DNA from: Chromatiales bacterium | GTDB taxonomy: Bacteria > Pseudomonadota > Gammaproteobacteria > Steroidobacterales > GCA-2729495 | Assembly (NCBI GenBank): GCA_016789885.1 | Contig: JAEUPZ010000025.1 | Location: 50,624 to 114,623, forward strand | DNA length: 64,000 nucleotides | Reading direction: 5' to 3' | Shown here: positions 26,603-35,911 of the stretch, piece by piece | Layout: every line of letters begins with the position of its first letter | Numbering within the stretch: the first letter of the stretch is position 1 | Notes under the pieces: model-generated | Database searches by the model: none | Seen by the model: the letters and a program-made list of their open reading frames with translations, nothing else | Told to the model about the DNA's origin: nothing | Made by a program: the position numbers and the translations under genes

Positions 26603-27355
26603 ATGCCGAACCTGCTCCGCCACTGGGCCCCGGGCCTCCTCGCCGGCACCGTCCTCGCCCTGGCCGCCTGTGCCGCCGACCAGACGGCACCGCCGGCCGG
26701 CACCGCCCCGGACGTCTACACCTACCGCCCCGCCGCCCGCGACGGCATCGGCAAGGTCTACCAGGGGCGCGAGATCTCCTTCGTCATGGGCCACCTCGGC
26801 GCCGGCTGGCTCGAGCGCCCCGATCGCGAGCGCGAGGAGCGCACCGACCTGCTGCTGCAGAACCTGCCGCTCGAGGCCGACGACGTGGTGGCCGACATCG
26901 GCGCCGGCACCGGCTTCTTCAGCCTGCCCATCGCCGGGCGGGTGCCCGAGGGACGCGTACTGGCCGTCGACATCCAGCCCGAGATGCTCGCCATCGTGGC
27001 GAGCCGCGCGAAGTCGGGCGGCATCGCCAACGTCGAGCCGGTGCAGGCGACGGAGACGGACCCGCGGCTGCCGCCGGGCACCGTCGACCTGGTGCTGATG
27101 GTCGACGCCTATCACGAGTTCTCGTACCCGTACGAAGTGATGCAGGGCGTCGTGCGCGGGCTGAAGCCCGGCGGGCGCGTCGTGCTGATCGAGTATCGCG
27201 CCGAGGACCCGGCCGTGCCGATCCTGACGCTGCACAAGATGTCGGAGACCCAGGCCCGGAAGGAAATGAAGGCCGTCGGCCTCGAGTGGGTCGAGACCCG
27301 GGACTTCCTGCCCCAGCAGCACTTCATGGTGTTCCGCAAGCCCGCAGGAAACTGA
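26603..27355 (+). CDS. Class I SAM-dependent methyltransferase with lipoprotein signal
   Basis: 250 residues. The methyltransferase fold is clear: VVADIGAGTGFFSLPIA (SAM motif I), VLAVDIQPEML (motif II), VDLVLMVDAYHEF, and LKPGGRVVLIEYRAED. Unusually the protein starts with a signal peptide and lipobox (VLALAACAAD, cysteine about residue 23), which would place it outside the cytoplasm, where SAM is not expected. Similar lipoprotein-like methyltransferases exist in proteobacteria; their substrate is unknown to me. The ATG at 26603 was chosen over an upstream TTG because it begins the signal peptide. Confidence 0.75.
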   Translation: MPNLLRHWAPGLLAGTVLALAACAADQTAPPAGTAPDVYTYRPAARDGIGKVYQGREISFVMGHLGAGWLERPDREREERTDLLLQNLPLEADDVVADIGAGTGFFSLPIAGRVPEGRVLAVDIQPEMLAIVASRAKSGGIANVEPVQATETDPRLPPGTVDLVLMVDAYHEFSYPYEVMQGVVRGLKPGGRVVLIEYRAEDPAVPILTLHKMSETQARKEMKAVGLEWVETRDFLPQQHFMVFRKPAGN

Positions 27356-27416
27356 CGGGCGGCCCCCCGCCGGCAGGCAGGGGTCCGGCGGGCCCTCGGG
27401 CCCGCCGGCGTCGACA

Positions 27417-27836
27417 TCAGGGCAGGCGGATGCGGCCGCCGCCGCCCATGCCCGGACCACCAAGGCCGCCCCCGCCGAGGCCACCGAGCCCGCCACCGGC
27501 ATCGGGGACGATCAGGGACGAGGCCTGCTCGCGGCGCATCTCCTCGAGCTTCTGCATGGTCTCCTGCAGGGACTGCTCGGCCGCGGCGCCGAACTTCGCC
27601 GCCGCATCGCCGAGGGACGTCGCCTCGATGTCGAAGCTGAGCGGCAGCGCGCCCATGCGCGACATGAGCTGGGTCTGGCCCACGTACAGCACCGGGCGCG
27701 CCGGGTCGGGGCGGCCGTCGGCGTCCACCGGCGTCAGGCGCTGGATGGTGCCGACGCGGCGGTCGGTGAAGATCTCCTCGAGGTAGAGGTCTTTTGCCTC
27801 CATCGCGAGCTCGAGCTGCAGGCGGTCGTCGGCCAT
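27417..27836 (-). CDS. Unknown protein with Gly-rich C-terminus
   Basis: 139 residues. The first half is a beta-rich domain (LQLELAMEAKDLYLEEIFTD, VLYVGQTQLMSRMGALPL), then a helix (AEQSLQETMQKLEEMRREQ), then a Gly-rich tail (residues about 113-139). There is no signal peptide. Reads toward the convergent methyltransferase gene. I do not recognise the family. Confidence 0.55.
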   Translation of the reverse strand: MADDRLQLELAMEAKDLYLEEIFTDRRVGTIQRLTPVDADGRPDPARPVLYVGQTQLMSRMGALPLSFDIEATSLGDAAAKFGAAAEQSLQETMQKLEEMRREQASSLIVPDAGGGLGGLGGGGLGGPGMGGGGRIRLP

Positions 27837-27918
27837 GGCGTCACGTCCGGGATCAACAGGGAGGGCGACAGGATACCGTATTATCCCGGGCCCCTCCCCC
27901 GACAGCAGCGCCCAAGGC

Positions 27919-28893
27919 ATGGCTCGCCCCGATCCCGTCCGCGATGGCTATCCCGGCTTCTGCGAGGTCGTGGTGTCCGTGGGCGACCTCGGGCGCGTCG
28001 CCGGCTTCGCCCGGGCCTCGGGCTGGACGCGCCGCTTCGCAGGCCCTGCCCCGGCTGAACTGCGCGCGGCCTGGGGCCTGAAGCCCCACGCGACCATCAC
28101 CGAAGAGGTGCTGGGTGCGCCGGGCAGCAACGTCGGGCTCATCCGCTTCAGCCGCATCGAAGGCGTGCCCCAGCTGCCGGTACGCCCGCTCGACGCGGCA
28201 CCCTGGGACACGGGCGGGCTCTGGCTCGTCTACACCCGCGCCGCCGATGACGATGCCGCCTGCGCGGCCCTCGCGGCCGGCGGCTGGCCGACGGTGCGCG
28301 GCGTGCACGGCTTTGACTTCGGCGAGCTCGAGGTGCGCGAGGTGCACCACCGCGGCCCCGACGGCCTGACGCTCTCGGTCATCGAGCAGCGCCGGCCCCC
28401 GCTGGCCCTGCCGGCGACGGGGCTGACCCCCGCCTTCAACGCGGCGATCCTCGTCCGCGACCTCGATGCCGCCCGGCGCTTCTTCGTCGACGCACTCGGC
28501 TTCAAGCCGTGGATGGAGGTGGACTGGGACGGCGACAACCCGGGCCTGGCCCTGCTGGCCGACCTCTCGGCCTTCGCGGGCGTGCGCCGCGTGCGCACGG
28601 TCATCGTGCACCCGACGGGCGAGAACCTGGGCTCCGTCGAGCTGATCGCCTTCGAGGGAGGCCCCGCGGGCCGCGACTTCGCCGAACGGGCCCGGCCGCC
28701 GAACCTCGGCGCGCTGGCGCTGCGCTTCGCCGTCGCCGACCTCGACGCGCTCCTGGCCCGCCTCGCGCGGCACGGCGTGCTGCCCGCCCGCCGGCCGGTG
28801 ACTCTCGACCTCGAGCCCTGGGGACCCGTGCGGCTCGCACCGGTGCAGTCGCCCGACGGCGCCTGGCTCGAGTTCTTCCAGCCGGTCAGCTGA
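27919..28893 (+). CDS. VOC (glyoxalase-fold) family protein, two-module
   Basis: 324 residues with two VOC-type halves; the second is clearer (FNAAILVRDLDAARRFFVDALGF, then VRTVIVHPTGENLGSVELIAFEG and PDGAWLEFFQP). Metal ligands of this fold are usually His/Glu at strand starts; His at VIVHP and Glu at SVELIAFE and AWLEFF are candidates. First gene of a tight plus-strand run (gap 2 bp to the kinase gene). Confidence 0.7.
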   Translation: MARPDPVRDGYPGFCEVVVSVGDLGRVAGFARASGWTRRFAGPAPAELRAAWGLKPHATITEEVLGAPGSNVGLIRFSRIEGVPQLPVRPLDAAPWDTGGLWLVYTRAADDDAACAALAAGGWPTVRGVHGFDFGELEVREVHHRGPDGLTLSVIEQRRPPLALPATGLTPAFNAAILVRDLDAARRFFVDALGFKPWMEVDWDGDNPGLALLADLSAFAGVRRVRTVIVHPTGENLGSVELIAFEGGPAGRDFAERARPPNLGALALRFAVADLDALLARLARHGVLPARRPVTLDLEPWGPVRLAPVQSPDGAWLEFFQPVS

Positions 28894-28895
28894 GC

Positions 28896-29909
28896 ATGGC
28901 GCGCGCGGACGCAGGCCCTTCGAGCGGGCTCGCCTACCAGGAACTCACGCCGGACGACATCATCGGCGCCGTCGAGAGCGTCGGGCTCGCCTGCGACGGC
29001 CGGCTGCTGGCGCTCAACAGCTACGAGAACCGCGTCTACCGCGTCGGCGTCGCCGACGGCCCGGCGGTGGTAGCCAAGTTCTACCGGCCCGGCCGCTGGA
29101 GCGACGCCGCCATCCGCGAGGAGCACGACTTCACGCTGGAGCTCGCCGACGCCGACATCCCCGTGGCGACCCCGCTCGCCCGCGACGGCGACACGCTGCA
29201 CGTGCACGGCGCCTTCCGCTTCGCCGTCTACCCCTGCTTCGGCGGGCGCGCGCCGGAGCTCGACGACCGCGACCTGCTGCGCCAGCTGGGCCGGCTCGTG
29301 GCCCGCATCCACCGCTGCGGCGAGCAGCAGGCCTTCCACCACCGCCCGGCGCTCACGCGGCCGCGCCTCGGCGACGAGTCGCGCGACTTCCTGCTCGACG
29401 AAGGCTTCATCCCGCCAGACATCGAGCCGGCCTACGTCGCCGCCTGCGACGCCGTGCTCGAGGCCGTCGACGCCTGCTACGAGCGCTGCGGCCCCCACAT
29501 GACGCTGCGCATCCACGGCGACTTCCACCCGGGCAACGTGCTGGTGCGCGACGACATCGTGCACCTCGTCGACTTCGACGACACCTGCACGGGCCCGGCG
29601 GTGCAGGACCTGTGGATGTTCCTGTCCGGGGACCGTAGCGAGCAGGAGCCGCAGCTGGCCGAACTGCTCGGCGGCTACATGGAGTTCCGCCACTTCAATG
29701 CGGCCGAGCTGCACCTCGTCGAGGCGCTGCGCACGCTGCGGCTCATGCACTATGCGGCCTGGCTCGCCAGGCGCTGGGACGACCCGGCCTTCCGCGTCGC
29801 CTTCCCGTGGTTCAACACGCAACGCTACTGGGACGAACACGTGCTGGCACTGAAGGAGCAGCTCGCGCTGATGTACGAAGAGCCCCTGGCCTGGGAGGAC
29901 GCACCATGA
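28896..29909 (+). CDS. Stress response kinase SrkA/RdoA-type (YihE family)
   Basis: 337 residues, the family length. Shows LALNSYENRVYRVG (nucleotide-binding loop), VVAKFYRPGRWSD (lysine), EEHDFTLELADADIPVA, IHGDFHPGNVLV (catalytic loop with Asp and Asn) and LVDFDDTCTGPAVQDLWMFL (metal-binding DFDD). SrkA is a cytoplasmic Ser/Thr kinase that counters stress-induced death. The start is two bases after the VOC gene stop. Confidence 0.88.
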   Translation: MARADAGPSSGLAYQELTPDDIIGAVESVGLACDGRLLALNSYENRVYRVGVADGPAVVAKFYRPGRWSDAAIREEHDFTLELADADIPVATPLARDGDTLHVHGAFRFAVYPCFGGRAPELDDRDLLRQLGRLVARIHRCGEQQAFHHRPALTRPRLGDESRDFLLDEGFIPPDIEPAYVAACDAVLEAVDACYERCGPHMTLRIHGDFHPGNVLVRDDIVHLVDFDDTCTGPAVQDLWMFLSGDRSEQEPQLAELLGGYMEFRHFNAAELHLVEALRTLRLMHYAAWLARRWDDPAFRVAFPWFNTQRYWDEHVLALKEQLALMYEEPLAWEDAP

Positions 29910-30880
29910 CGGCCGGCGTCGCGGGCGACGAGGGCGAGACGCCTTATTCGGCACTTGGCGAGCGCGCCAAGCTGCTGCGGCACGTCGCCATGGTCACGCA
30001 CTGCGTGCCCGACCTCGACGCGGTCGTGGCGGCCTGGCGGCAGTACCTCGGCTTCGGCGTGCTCGCCACGGGCACCATCGGCGACGAGCAGGCAGCGACC
30101 TGGGACGCCCCCGGGGCCGCCGGCGCCCGCTTTGCCCTGCTGGGGCCTGCCAGCGGCCAGGACTCGTGGATCCGCTTCATCGAGACGGCCGATCCCGGCG
30201 GCTACGGGCCGCCCATGACCTGCGGCTGGAACGCCACCGAACTGCTGGTGCAGGACGTCGACGCCCTGGCGCGGAGCTTCCGCGGCTCGCCCTTCACCGT
30301 GCTGGGCGGGCCCGGCGACCTGTACCCGCGCCCCCGCGCGCCCCGCGCCATGCAGGTTCGCGGCCCGTCGGGCGAGCTGGTCTATTTCACGCGGCTCTAT
30401 CCCGGCGGCAGCCGCTACGGCCTGAAGCCGGCCCGCTCGCCGGTGGACCGCACGTTCATCGTCACCGTCGGCGGGCGGTCCAGCGACGCGATGCACGACT
30501 ACTACGGCGGTACGCTGGGGCTGCGTGTCATGGACCGCATGCCCTTCATCAACACGATCCTGGCCCACGGCTGCGGCGTGCCGCCGGGCACGGTGTTCCC
30601 GACGTCGGTGGCCCGCATCCCGGGGCGCAGCTTCCTGGTCGAGATGGACGAGTACCCGCCGATGGTGGCCGACCGGCCCCGCCGCCCGGGGCACCTGCCG
30701 CCGGGCATGGCGATGGTGAGCTTCCACGTCGAGCGGCTCGATGCAATCCCGGTCCCGCTGCGGGCGGCGGCGAAGACCTGCGCTGCGCCGGGCTACGGTG
30801 GACGGCGCACCGGCGTCATCACCGGGGCCGCCGGCGAGTGGCTGGAGCTGATCGAGACGGGGACCAAGCGGGATGGCTAG
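29906..30880 (+). CDS. VOC-family protein
   Basis: 324 residues, two VOC modules: LRHVAMVTHCVPDLDAVVAAW, then PDPGGYGPP and TELLVQDVDALARSF; the second module begins DRTFIVTVGGRSS. Overlaps the kinase gene by four bases (ATGA), with GGGAGG before the ATG, so translation is coupled. Probably an isomerase, lyase or dioxygenase-like enzyme; the reaction is unknown. Confidence 0.7.
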   Translation: MTAGVAGDEGETPYSALGERAKLLRHVAMVTHCVPDLDAVVAAWRQYLGFGVLATGTIGDEQAATWDAPGAAGARFALLGPASGQDSWIRFIETADPGGYGPPMTCGWNATELLVQDVDALARSFRGSPFTVLGGPGDLYPRPRAPRAMQVRGPSGELVYFTRLYPGGSRYGLKPARSPVDRTFIVTVGGRSSDAMHDYYGGTLGLRVMDRMPFINTILAHGCGVPPGTVFPTSVARIPGRSFLVEMDEYPPMVADRPRRPGHLPPGMAMVSFHVERLDAIPVPLRAAAKTCAAPGYGGRRTGVITGAAGEWLELIETGTKRDG

Positions 30881-32000
30881 GAGGGCAGCACTGATGGCGA
30901 CACTGCTGGGCTGGGCGGCGACGGCGATCGCGGCGCCCTCGCCCGATGCTCCCTCGGCCGATGCCGCCACCGCGGCGATGATCCGCGAACTGGGACTGCG
31001 CGAGGCCGCGCGACCGGCCAGGGAGACACCCGGCTGGCGGCGGCCCGAGCGCGTGCTGGTGCGGGCCGGCTCGCCGGAGCGGCTGGCGTTCTTCCAGGCC
31101 GTCGCGCCCGGCATCGAACTGGTCGACGTCGCAGATCCCGCCGCCGCGGCGGCGGCAGCGCCCGGCGCCGACGCCAGCGTCGGCTTCTGCGAGGCGGCCG
31201 TGCTGCAGGCCGGCCCGCAGATCCGCTGGGTGCAGCTCTACACGGCCGGTGCCCTGCCCTGCGGCAGCCAGCCCATCATCCGCGAGCGGGGCATCACCAT
31301 CACCAACATGCAGCGCATCTCTGGCCCCGAGATCGCCGAGCACGTCATGGCCATGCTGCTGGCGCTGAACCGGGGCCTGCCCACGTGGCTGGCCCTGCAG
31401 CAGCAGGCGGAGTGGAAGCCGCAGGCCGTGCCGCCGACGGCGATGCGCGAGCTCGGCGGGCGCACCGTGCTGGTGGTGGGCCTTGGCGGCATCGGCACCG
31501 AAGTGGCGCGGCGCGCGCAGGCCTTCGGCATGCGGGTGACGGCCACCCGCGCGTCGCCGGCTCCCAGGCCCGGGTTCGTCGATTACGTGGGCGCCCCGGC
31601 CGAGCTTGCGAAGCTCGCCGCCGAGGCCGACGTCGTCGTCAACTGCACGCCGCTGCTGCCGTCGACGGAGCGGCTCTTCGACGCGACGTTCTTCGCCACG
31701 ATGAAGCCGGGCGGCATCTTCATCAACGTCGGTCGCGGCAAGAGCGTGGTGCAGGCAGACCTGGCCGCCGCGCTGCGCAGCGGCCGGCTCGCCGGCGCAG
31801 GCCTCGACGTGACCGATCCCGAGCCCCTGCCGGCCGACGACCCGCTGTGGAAGCTGCCGAACGTCATCATCACGCCCCACGTCTCGGCCACTTCAGACCG
31901 GCTCTTCGAGCGGGTATTCCTGCTGGCCCGGGAGAACCTGCGCCGCTACGTGAACGGCGACCCGCTGCTGTCGGTGGTGGACGTCGAGCGCGGTTACTGA
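30873..32000 (+). CDS. Exported D-2-hydroxyacid dehydrogenase family protein
   Basis: 375 residues. The NAD-binding motif VLVVGLGGIGTEVARRA, then INVGRGKSVV (Arg), LDVTDPEPLP (Glu) and IITPHVSATS (His) supply the full D-2-hydroxyacid dehydrogenase signature. The N-terminus MARRAALMATLLGWAATAIA is a good signal peptide ending AIAAPS, which is unexpected for an NAD-dependent enzyme. The gene overlaps the VOC gene by 8 bp, so it belongs to the same operon. Confidence 0.8.
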   Translation: MARRAALMATLLGWAATAIAAPSPDAPSADAATAAMIRELGLREAARPARETPGWRRPERVLVRAGSPERLAFFQAVAPGIELVDVADPAAAAAAAPGADASVGFCEAAVLQAGPQIRWVQLYTAGALPCGSQPIIRERGITITNMQRISGPEIAEHVMAMLLALNRGLPTWLALQQQAEWKPQAVPPTAMRELGGRTVLVVGLGGIGTEVARRAQAFGMRVTATRASPAPRPGFVDYVGAPAELAKLAAEADVVVNCTPLLPSTERLFDATFFATMKPGGIFINVGRGKSVVQADLAAALRSGRLAGAGLDVTDPEPLPADDPLWKLPNVIITPHVSATSDRLFERVFLLARENLRRYVNGDPLLSVVDVERGY

Positions 32001-32079
32001 CCGCGGGGCCCGGGCGCCCGGGCCGCGGCCACTTGTGGTAAACCTTCCGTGGACAGCCGTCCCGCAGGAGGGGTTCACC

Positions 32080-33399
32080 ATGCGCCAGCCGTCACTCGCC
32101 GCCCTGTTCGCCGCCACGATCGCCACCGCCCTCGCGGCCATCGTCCCGCCCGGTACCGCCACCGCCGCCACGCCGGTGTCGCCGGAGGGCCGCCTCGCGT
32201 CGTCGCCCCACGTGATGGTGGCGCCCGACGGTACGGTCTATGCGCTCTGGGTCGACAAGGGCGCGAAGGGCGCGCCGCCGCCCAAGCCCCCGGAGCCCGG
32301 CCAGCACCCGGCCAACTACGACGTCGTCGTGGCCCGGTCGACGGACGGCGGCGCCACCTTCGGCGCACCGGTGCGGGCCAACCAGGTGGCCGGCGAGGTC
32401 TGGGCCTTTCCGACGGCACCGCCGCGCCTCGCCATTTCCGATCGCGGCACGCTGCACATCTTCTACACCGGCAACGGCCTCTCGCCGGCCAACAACAAGC
32501 CCGTGCTGACGCCGCTGTACACGCGCTCCACCGACGGGGGCCGGAGCTTCACCCCGGGCCGGCCGCTGGCACCGGTGCCGCCCGGCGACCTGTCGGCCTT
32601 CATGCACGGCGGCTACGCCGAGGCGCAGACCTTCGGCACCATCGTCGCCCACGGCACCACCGTGCAGGCGCTGTGGATCGACACGCGCGACATGAAGACC
32701 GACACCGACAACGGCGCGCTCTACACCGCCATCTCGACGGATGACGGCGCGAGCTTCGCCACCGAGAGCGCGGTCTACGACGCCGTGTGCCCCTGCTGCC
32801 AGATCACCGCCGCCCCCGGCCCCGGGAACACGCTGTTCATGGGCTCGCGCGAAGTCAGCGCCGACGGCTACCGCGACAGCACCGTGGCCCGCAGCGACGA
32901 CGGCGGGCGCACCTTCGGCCCGCGCATCCGCCTCGGCACCGAGCGCTGGCAGATCAACGGCTGCCCCCTGAAACCCACCGTCGTCGCCGTCGATGGCCCG
33001 CGCGTGTACGCAGCGTCCTACAACGGGGCAAGCGAGCCGGGCGGCGTGCGCTTCGCGGCGTCCGGTGACGCGGGCCGCAGCTTCAGCGAGTTCGCCCGGG
33101 TGCACCCCGAGGCCGCCGTGTCCGACGCGCCGGCCCTGGTGGCGCTGCCCAAGGGCCGGCTCGCGCTCGCCTGGCACGGCAAGCTGCCGGCCGCGGCGGG
33201 GGCGCCGTCGCCGCGCACCGTGTTCCTGCGCATCGGCAGCGACGACGGCCGGCGCTGGAACGACATCACGCCGCTCAGCGAGCCGGGCAGCGAGGCGGGC
33301 TACCCGACCCTGGCCACCCGCAAGGACGGCAGCATCGTCGCCCTGTGGGTGCAGGGCGACCGCATCGTCGGCACCGTCATCCCGCCGCAGAAGGGCTGA
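32080..33399 (+). CDS. Secreted sialidase-like BNR-repeat protein
   Basis: 439 residues. Signal peptide (LFAATIATALAAIVPPGTATAA), followed by a six-bladed-propeller type sequence with Asp-box/BNR units such as STDGGATFG, STDGGRSFT, STDDGASFA, SDDGGRTFG and SGDAGRSFS. A CPCCQ cluster around residue 244 could bind metal or form disulfides. The usual sialidase arginine triad is not evident, so enzymatic activity is doubtful. Four bases before the TlpA gene. Confidence 0.75.
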   Translation: MRQPSLAALFAATIATALAAIVPPGTATAATPVSPEGRLASSPHVMVAPDGTVYALWVDKGAKGAPPPKPPEPGQHPANYDVVVARSTDGGATFGAPVRANQVAGEVWAFPTAPPRLAISDRGTLHIFYTGNGLSPANNKPVLTPLYTRSTDGGRSFTPGRPLAPVPPGDLSAFMHGGYAEAQTFGTIVAHGTTVQALWIDTRDMKTDTDNGALYTAISTDDGASFATESAVYDAVCPCCQITAAPGPGNTLFMGSREVSADGYRDSTVARSDDGGRTFGPRIRLGTERWQINGCPLKPTVVAVDGPRVYAASYNGASEPGGVRFAASGDAGRSFSEFARVHPEAAVSDAPALVALPKGRLALAWHGKLPAAAGAPSPRTVFLRIGSDDGRRWNDITPLSEPGSEAGYPTLATRKDGSIVALWVQGDRIVGTVIPPQKG

Positions 33400-33403
33400 C
33401 GCC

Positions 33404-33943
33404 ATGGCAACCCGCAAGCTGGGCGCCATCCTCGTCGCCGTTGCCGGCCTCGCGGCCACGGCCGTCGTCCGCGCCGCAGATCCAGCGCCCCTGGCACCGC
33501 CCGCAGCGCCGCCGGCCATCGTTACGCCGGCAGGCTTCCGCGCTGCCATCGACGCGGAGCGCGGCAAGACGCTCATCGTCAACCTCTGGGCCTCGTGGTG
33601 CGCGCCCTGCCTGCGCGAAGTGCCGGAATTGCTGAAGCTCGAGCAGGCCTGGGCACGCTGCGGCCTGCGGGTACTCGGCATCGCCCTCGACGAGCCGACC
33701 GACCTCGCCACGGCCGTGCAGCCCACGGTCGCACGCTACTTTCCCGGCTTCCGCACCCTGGCCCGCGATGGCTCGTCGATGGACAGCTTCGCCAGCATGC
33801 TCGACGGCGCTTGGAACGAGGTCATGCCCACGAGCTACATCGTGGCGGCCGACGGCACCGTGGCGAAGCGCATCCAGGGCGGCAAGAGCTACGCGGAGTT
33901 CGAGGCCGCGGTGAAGCCGCTGCTGCAGTGCCCGGCAGCGTGA
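33404..33943 (+). CDS. TlpA-family thiol-disulfide oxidoreductase
   Basis: 179 residues: signal peptide (LGAILVAVAGLAATAVVRA), then thioredoxin fold with WASWCAPC active site (CxxC about residues 66-69), LREVPELLKLEQAW, and the cis-proline region PTSYIVAADG. Periplasmic reductase of disulfides. Co-transcribed with the CPCC-containing BNR protein, which may be its client. Confidence 0.85.
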   Translation: MATRKLGAILVAVAGLAATAVVRAADPAPLAPPAAPPAIVTPAGFRAAIDAERGKTLIVNLWASWCAPCLREVPELLKLEQAWARCGLRVLGIALDEPTDLATAVQPTVARYFPGFRTLARDGSSMDSFASMLDGAWNEVMPTSYIVAADGTVAKRIQGGKSYAEFEAAVKPLLQCPAA

Positions 33944-33997
33944 GCAGCCGCGTCACGGCAGCATCAGGTGCCCGGCCGCCCGGGCTGCGGCCCCGGA

Positions 33998-34387
33998 TCA
34001 GGGCCGGCTGACGGGACAGTCGCCAAGACCCTTTGCCCGGGTCACCAGGGCCCCATCGAACGTGCGGAACGATGTCTGTCCCTGGCTCAGCACCAGGTGG
34101 AAGGCGTCGGCAAAATCCAGGCCCGACTCGTGCCACGCCAGGGCCTGGGCAACCCGGCGCGCATCGGCCAGATGAACGTTCGGCAGGCCGAAGACCCGCC
34201 GGAGGGCATGGCAGACGGCCGCCGGCGCCAGCGAGTAGGCCGCGCGGAGTACCCACTCCGCTTCGAGGACGACGGTGTCGGGGATGAAGACCTCGGCCGT
34301 GGCAAAGAGCTGCCGGCTGGCCCGGTACTGGCCCGGGTCGTCGGCCGTCAGCAGCCGCACGAGCACGTTCGTATCAACGGCTACCAC
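33998..34387 (-). CDS. VapC-type PIN-domain toxin
   Basis: 129 residues with PIN-domain acidic residues: Asp5 (VDTNVLVR), Glu in VLEAEWVLR, Asp in LDFADAFHL and Asp in FRTFDGAL. All four metal-binding positions are present, so the ribonuclease should be active. The GTG start overlaps the antitoxin gene by 14 bp. Confidence 0.9.
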   Translation of the reverse strand: MVAVDTNVLVRLLTADDPGQYRASRQLFATAEVFIPDTVVLEAEWVLRAAYSLAPAAVCHALRRVFGLPNVHLADARRVAQALAWHESGLDFADAFHLVLSQGQTSFRTFDGALVTRAKGLGDCPVSRP

Positions 34388-34637
34388 GCCAGCGTTCCCG
34401 CACGTCGCGCTCCAGCGCCGCCTTGATCTGGGCCTCGGTCCGGCCCGCGACGCGGTCGCGCAGCAGGCCAGCCACGTCCCCGAGGGTCGTGGGCTCGAAG
34501 GGGGCCCTCGGCTTGAGCAGCACGCCCTCGCCCGTGTCGATCACCGTGAACTCCACCCCGGTCTCCCAGCCGTGTGCAGCACGGACCGCCTTGGGGATGA
34601 TCACCTGCCCCTTGCTCGACAGCCGCGTGGTTTCCAT
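34374..34637 (-). CDS. AbrB/MazE-type antitoxin
   Basis: 87 residues. The N-terminal swapped-hairpin DNA-binding fold is clear (RLSSKGQVIIPKAVRAAHGW...GVEFTVIDTGEGVLLKP); the C-terminal tail (VAGLLRDRV...RDVRERWRG) should wrap the toxin. Precedes and overlaps the PIN toxin gene, forming a VapBC-like pair. Confidence 0.9.
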   Translation of the reverse strand: METTRLSSKGQVIIPKAVRAAHGWETGVEFTVIDTGEGVLLKPRAPFEPTTLGDVAGLLRDRVAGRTEAQIKAALERDVRERWRGSR

Positions 34638-34820
34638 GGGGAAGCACCGGTCGGTAAGACGCCGGTAAGACTAGGCCGCTCCACCCTGCCGGTCAACGAC
34701 CGCCGACACAGGGTAGGTCCGCAGCAGGCCGGACGACAGGCGGCTTTACAGGGAATAGCAAGACTTTTGCCACCGGTCAGGCATCGCCGGCGGCCCGCCG
34801 ACCGGGCGCCGCTCCGCAGG

Positions 34821-35255
34821 TCACCGCCCGCCGGGCGTGAGGATGCCGAGGCGCGGAATCTCGATGGCGGGGCAGCGGTCCATGACCACCGTGAGCCCCG
34901 CGACCCGGGCCCGGGCGGCCGCCGGCTCGTTGATCACGCCGAGCTGCAGCCAGACGGCGGGGGCGCCGCAGGCGATGGCCTCGTCCACGGCCGTCCCCGC
35001 CGCTTCGCTGTTGCGGAAGATGTCCACCAGGTCGACCTTGACCGGCAGGCTGGCGAGATCCGGGTAAACCGTCTCGCCGAGCAGCGGCTGGCCGGCGAAC
35101 TGCGGATTCACGGGCAGGCAGCGATAGCCGCAGCCCTGCAGGTAGCGCATGACGCCCTGGGAGGCCCGGCCGGGCTTCGGTGACGCCCCGACCACGGCGA
35201 TGGTGCGGGCGCCTTCCAGCAGGCGGCGGATCGTCTCGTCGTCGCCGCTCGTCAT
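34821..35255 (-). CDS. CoA-binding (YccU-type) protein
   Basis: 144 residues, the usual length. Rossmann-like CoA-binding domain: [58 protein letters not shown] and VMDRCPAIE. These stand-alone domains bind CoA; the cellular role is undefined. I chose the ATG at 35255 because the frame before it adds only a non-conserved Ala-rich stretch. Confidence 0.85.
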   Translation of the reverse strand: MTSGDDETIRRLLEGARTIAVVGASPKPGRASQGVMRYLQGCGYRCLPVNPQFAGQPLLGETVYPDLASLPVKVDLVDIFRNSEAAGTAVDEAIACGAPAVWLQLGVINEPAAARARVAGLTVVMDRCPAIEIPRLGILTPGGR

Positions 35256-35332
35256 GAAATCGCTCCCGCGGCAGGCGCTGGCGGCCCGGATTGCTGCCGC
35301 CACACCGACCGGTCACGCCACCGCAGCGCCAT

Positions 35333-35911
35333 TCAGCGCACCTTCTGCGGCTGGGCCACCAGCACCTGGTTCAGCTCGACGGTGAAGCCGTCGGGGTCGC
35401 GCAGCGTGCTGACGATGACCGGGATGCGGCCCTGGCCGCCGTAGCCCGGGTAGAACGTCTCGCCGGGCTCGTCGATGACCTCGACGCCCGGCACCTTCTG
35501 CGCGCGCTCGAAGGTCGCCTTGAGGTCGGTCGTGTTGAACAGCAGCACCGGCGTGCCGATGCTGAAGGCCGCCGGCCGCCCGGCCGGTGGCTCCTTCTTC
35601 GGCTTGCGGTACTCGAGGATGCCGATCAGCCCCACGTAGTCGTCGTTGGCCTCGACGAAGATGAGCCGCAGCGAGCGCTGCGCGCTGGCGTCGTCGGCCG
35701 CGTCCCGGGGTGTGCGGATGATGTTGTCGTAGACCACCCGCATGCCCAGGGCGTCGCGGTAGAAGGCCAGCGACCGCTCGGCGTCCTCGACCACCAGCGT
35801 CGTGCGGCGCAGGTCGATGGGCAGGCGGGGCTTGTCGGTGACCGGCGCACCGGTCACGGCGGGGGCGGCAAGGCAGGCGGCGGCGAGCAGGGGCAACCAG
35901 CGGCGTTTCAT
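35333..35911 (-). CDS. Exported VOC-family protein
   Basis: 192 residues. The signal peptide MKRRWLPLLAAACLAAPAVTGA leads to a single VOC module: LRRTTLVVEDAERSLAFYRDALGM, then LIGILEYRKP, GTPVLLFNTTDLKATFERA and DPDGFTVELNQ. Periplasmic location is unusual for this fold but known. The ATG at 35911 follows GGAGAT; an alternative ATG lies 9 bp upstream. Confidence 0.75.
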   Translation of the reverse strand: MKRRWLPLLAAACLAAPAVTGAPVTDKPRLPIDLRRTTLVVEDAERSLAFYRDALGMRVVYDNIIRTPRDAADDASAQRSLRLIFVEANDDYVGLIGILEYRKPKKEPPAGRPAAFSIGTPVLLFNTTDLKATFERAQKVPGVEVIDEPGETFYPGYGGQGRIPVIVSTLRDPDGFTVELNQVLVAQPQKVR

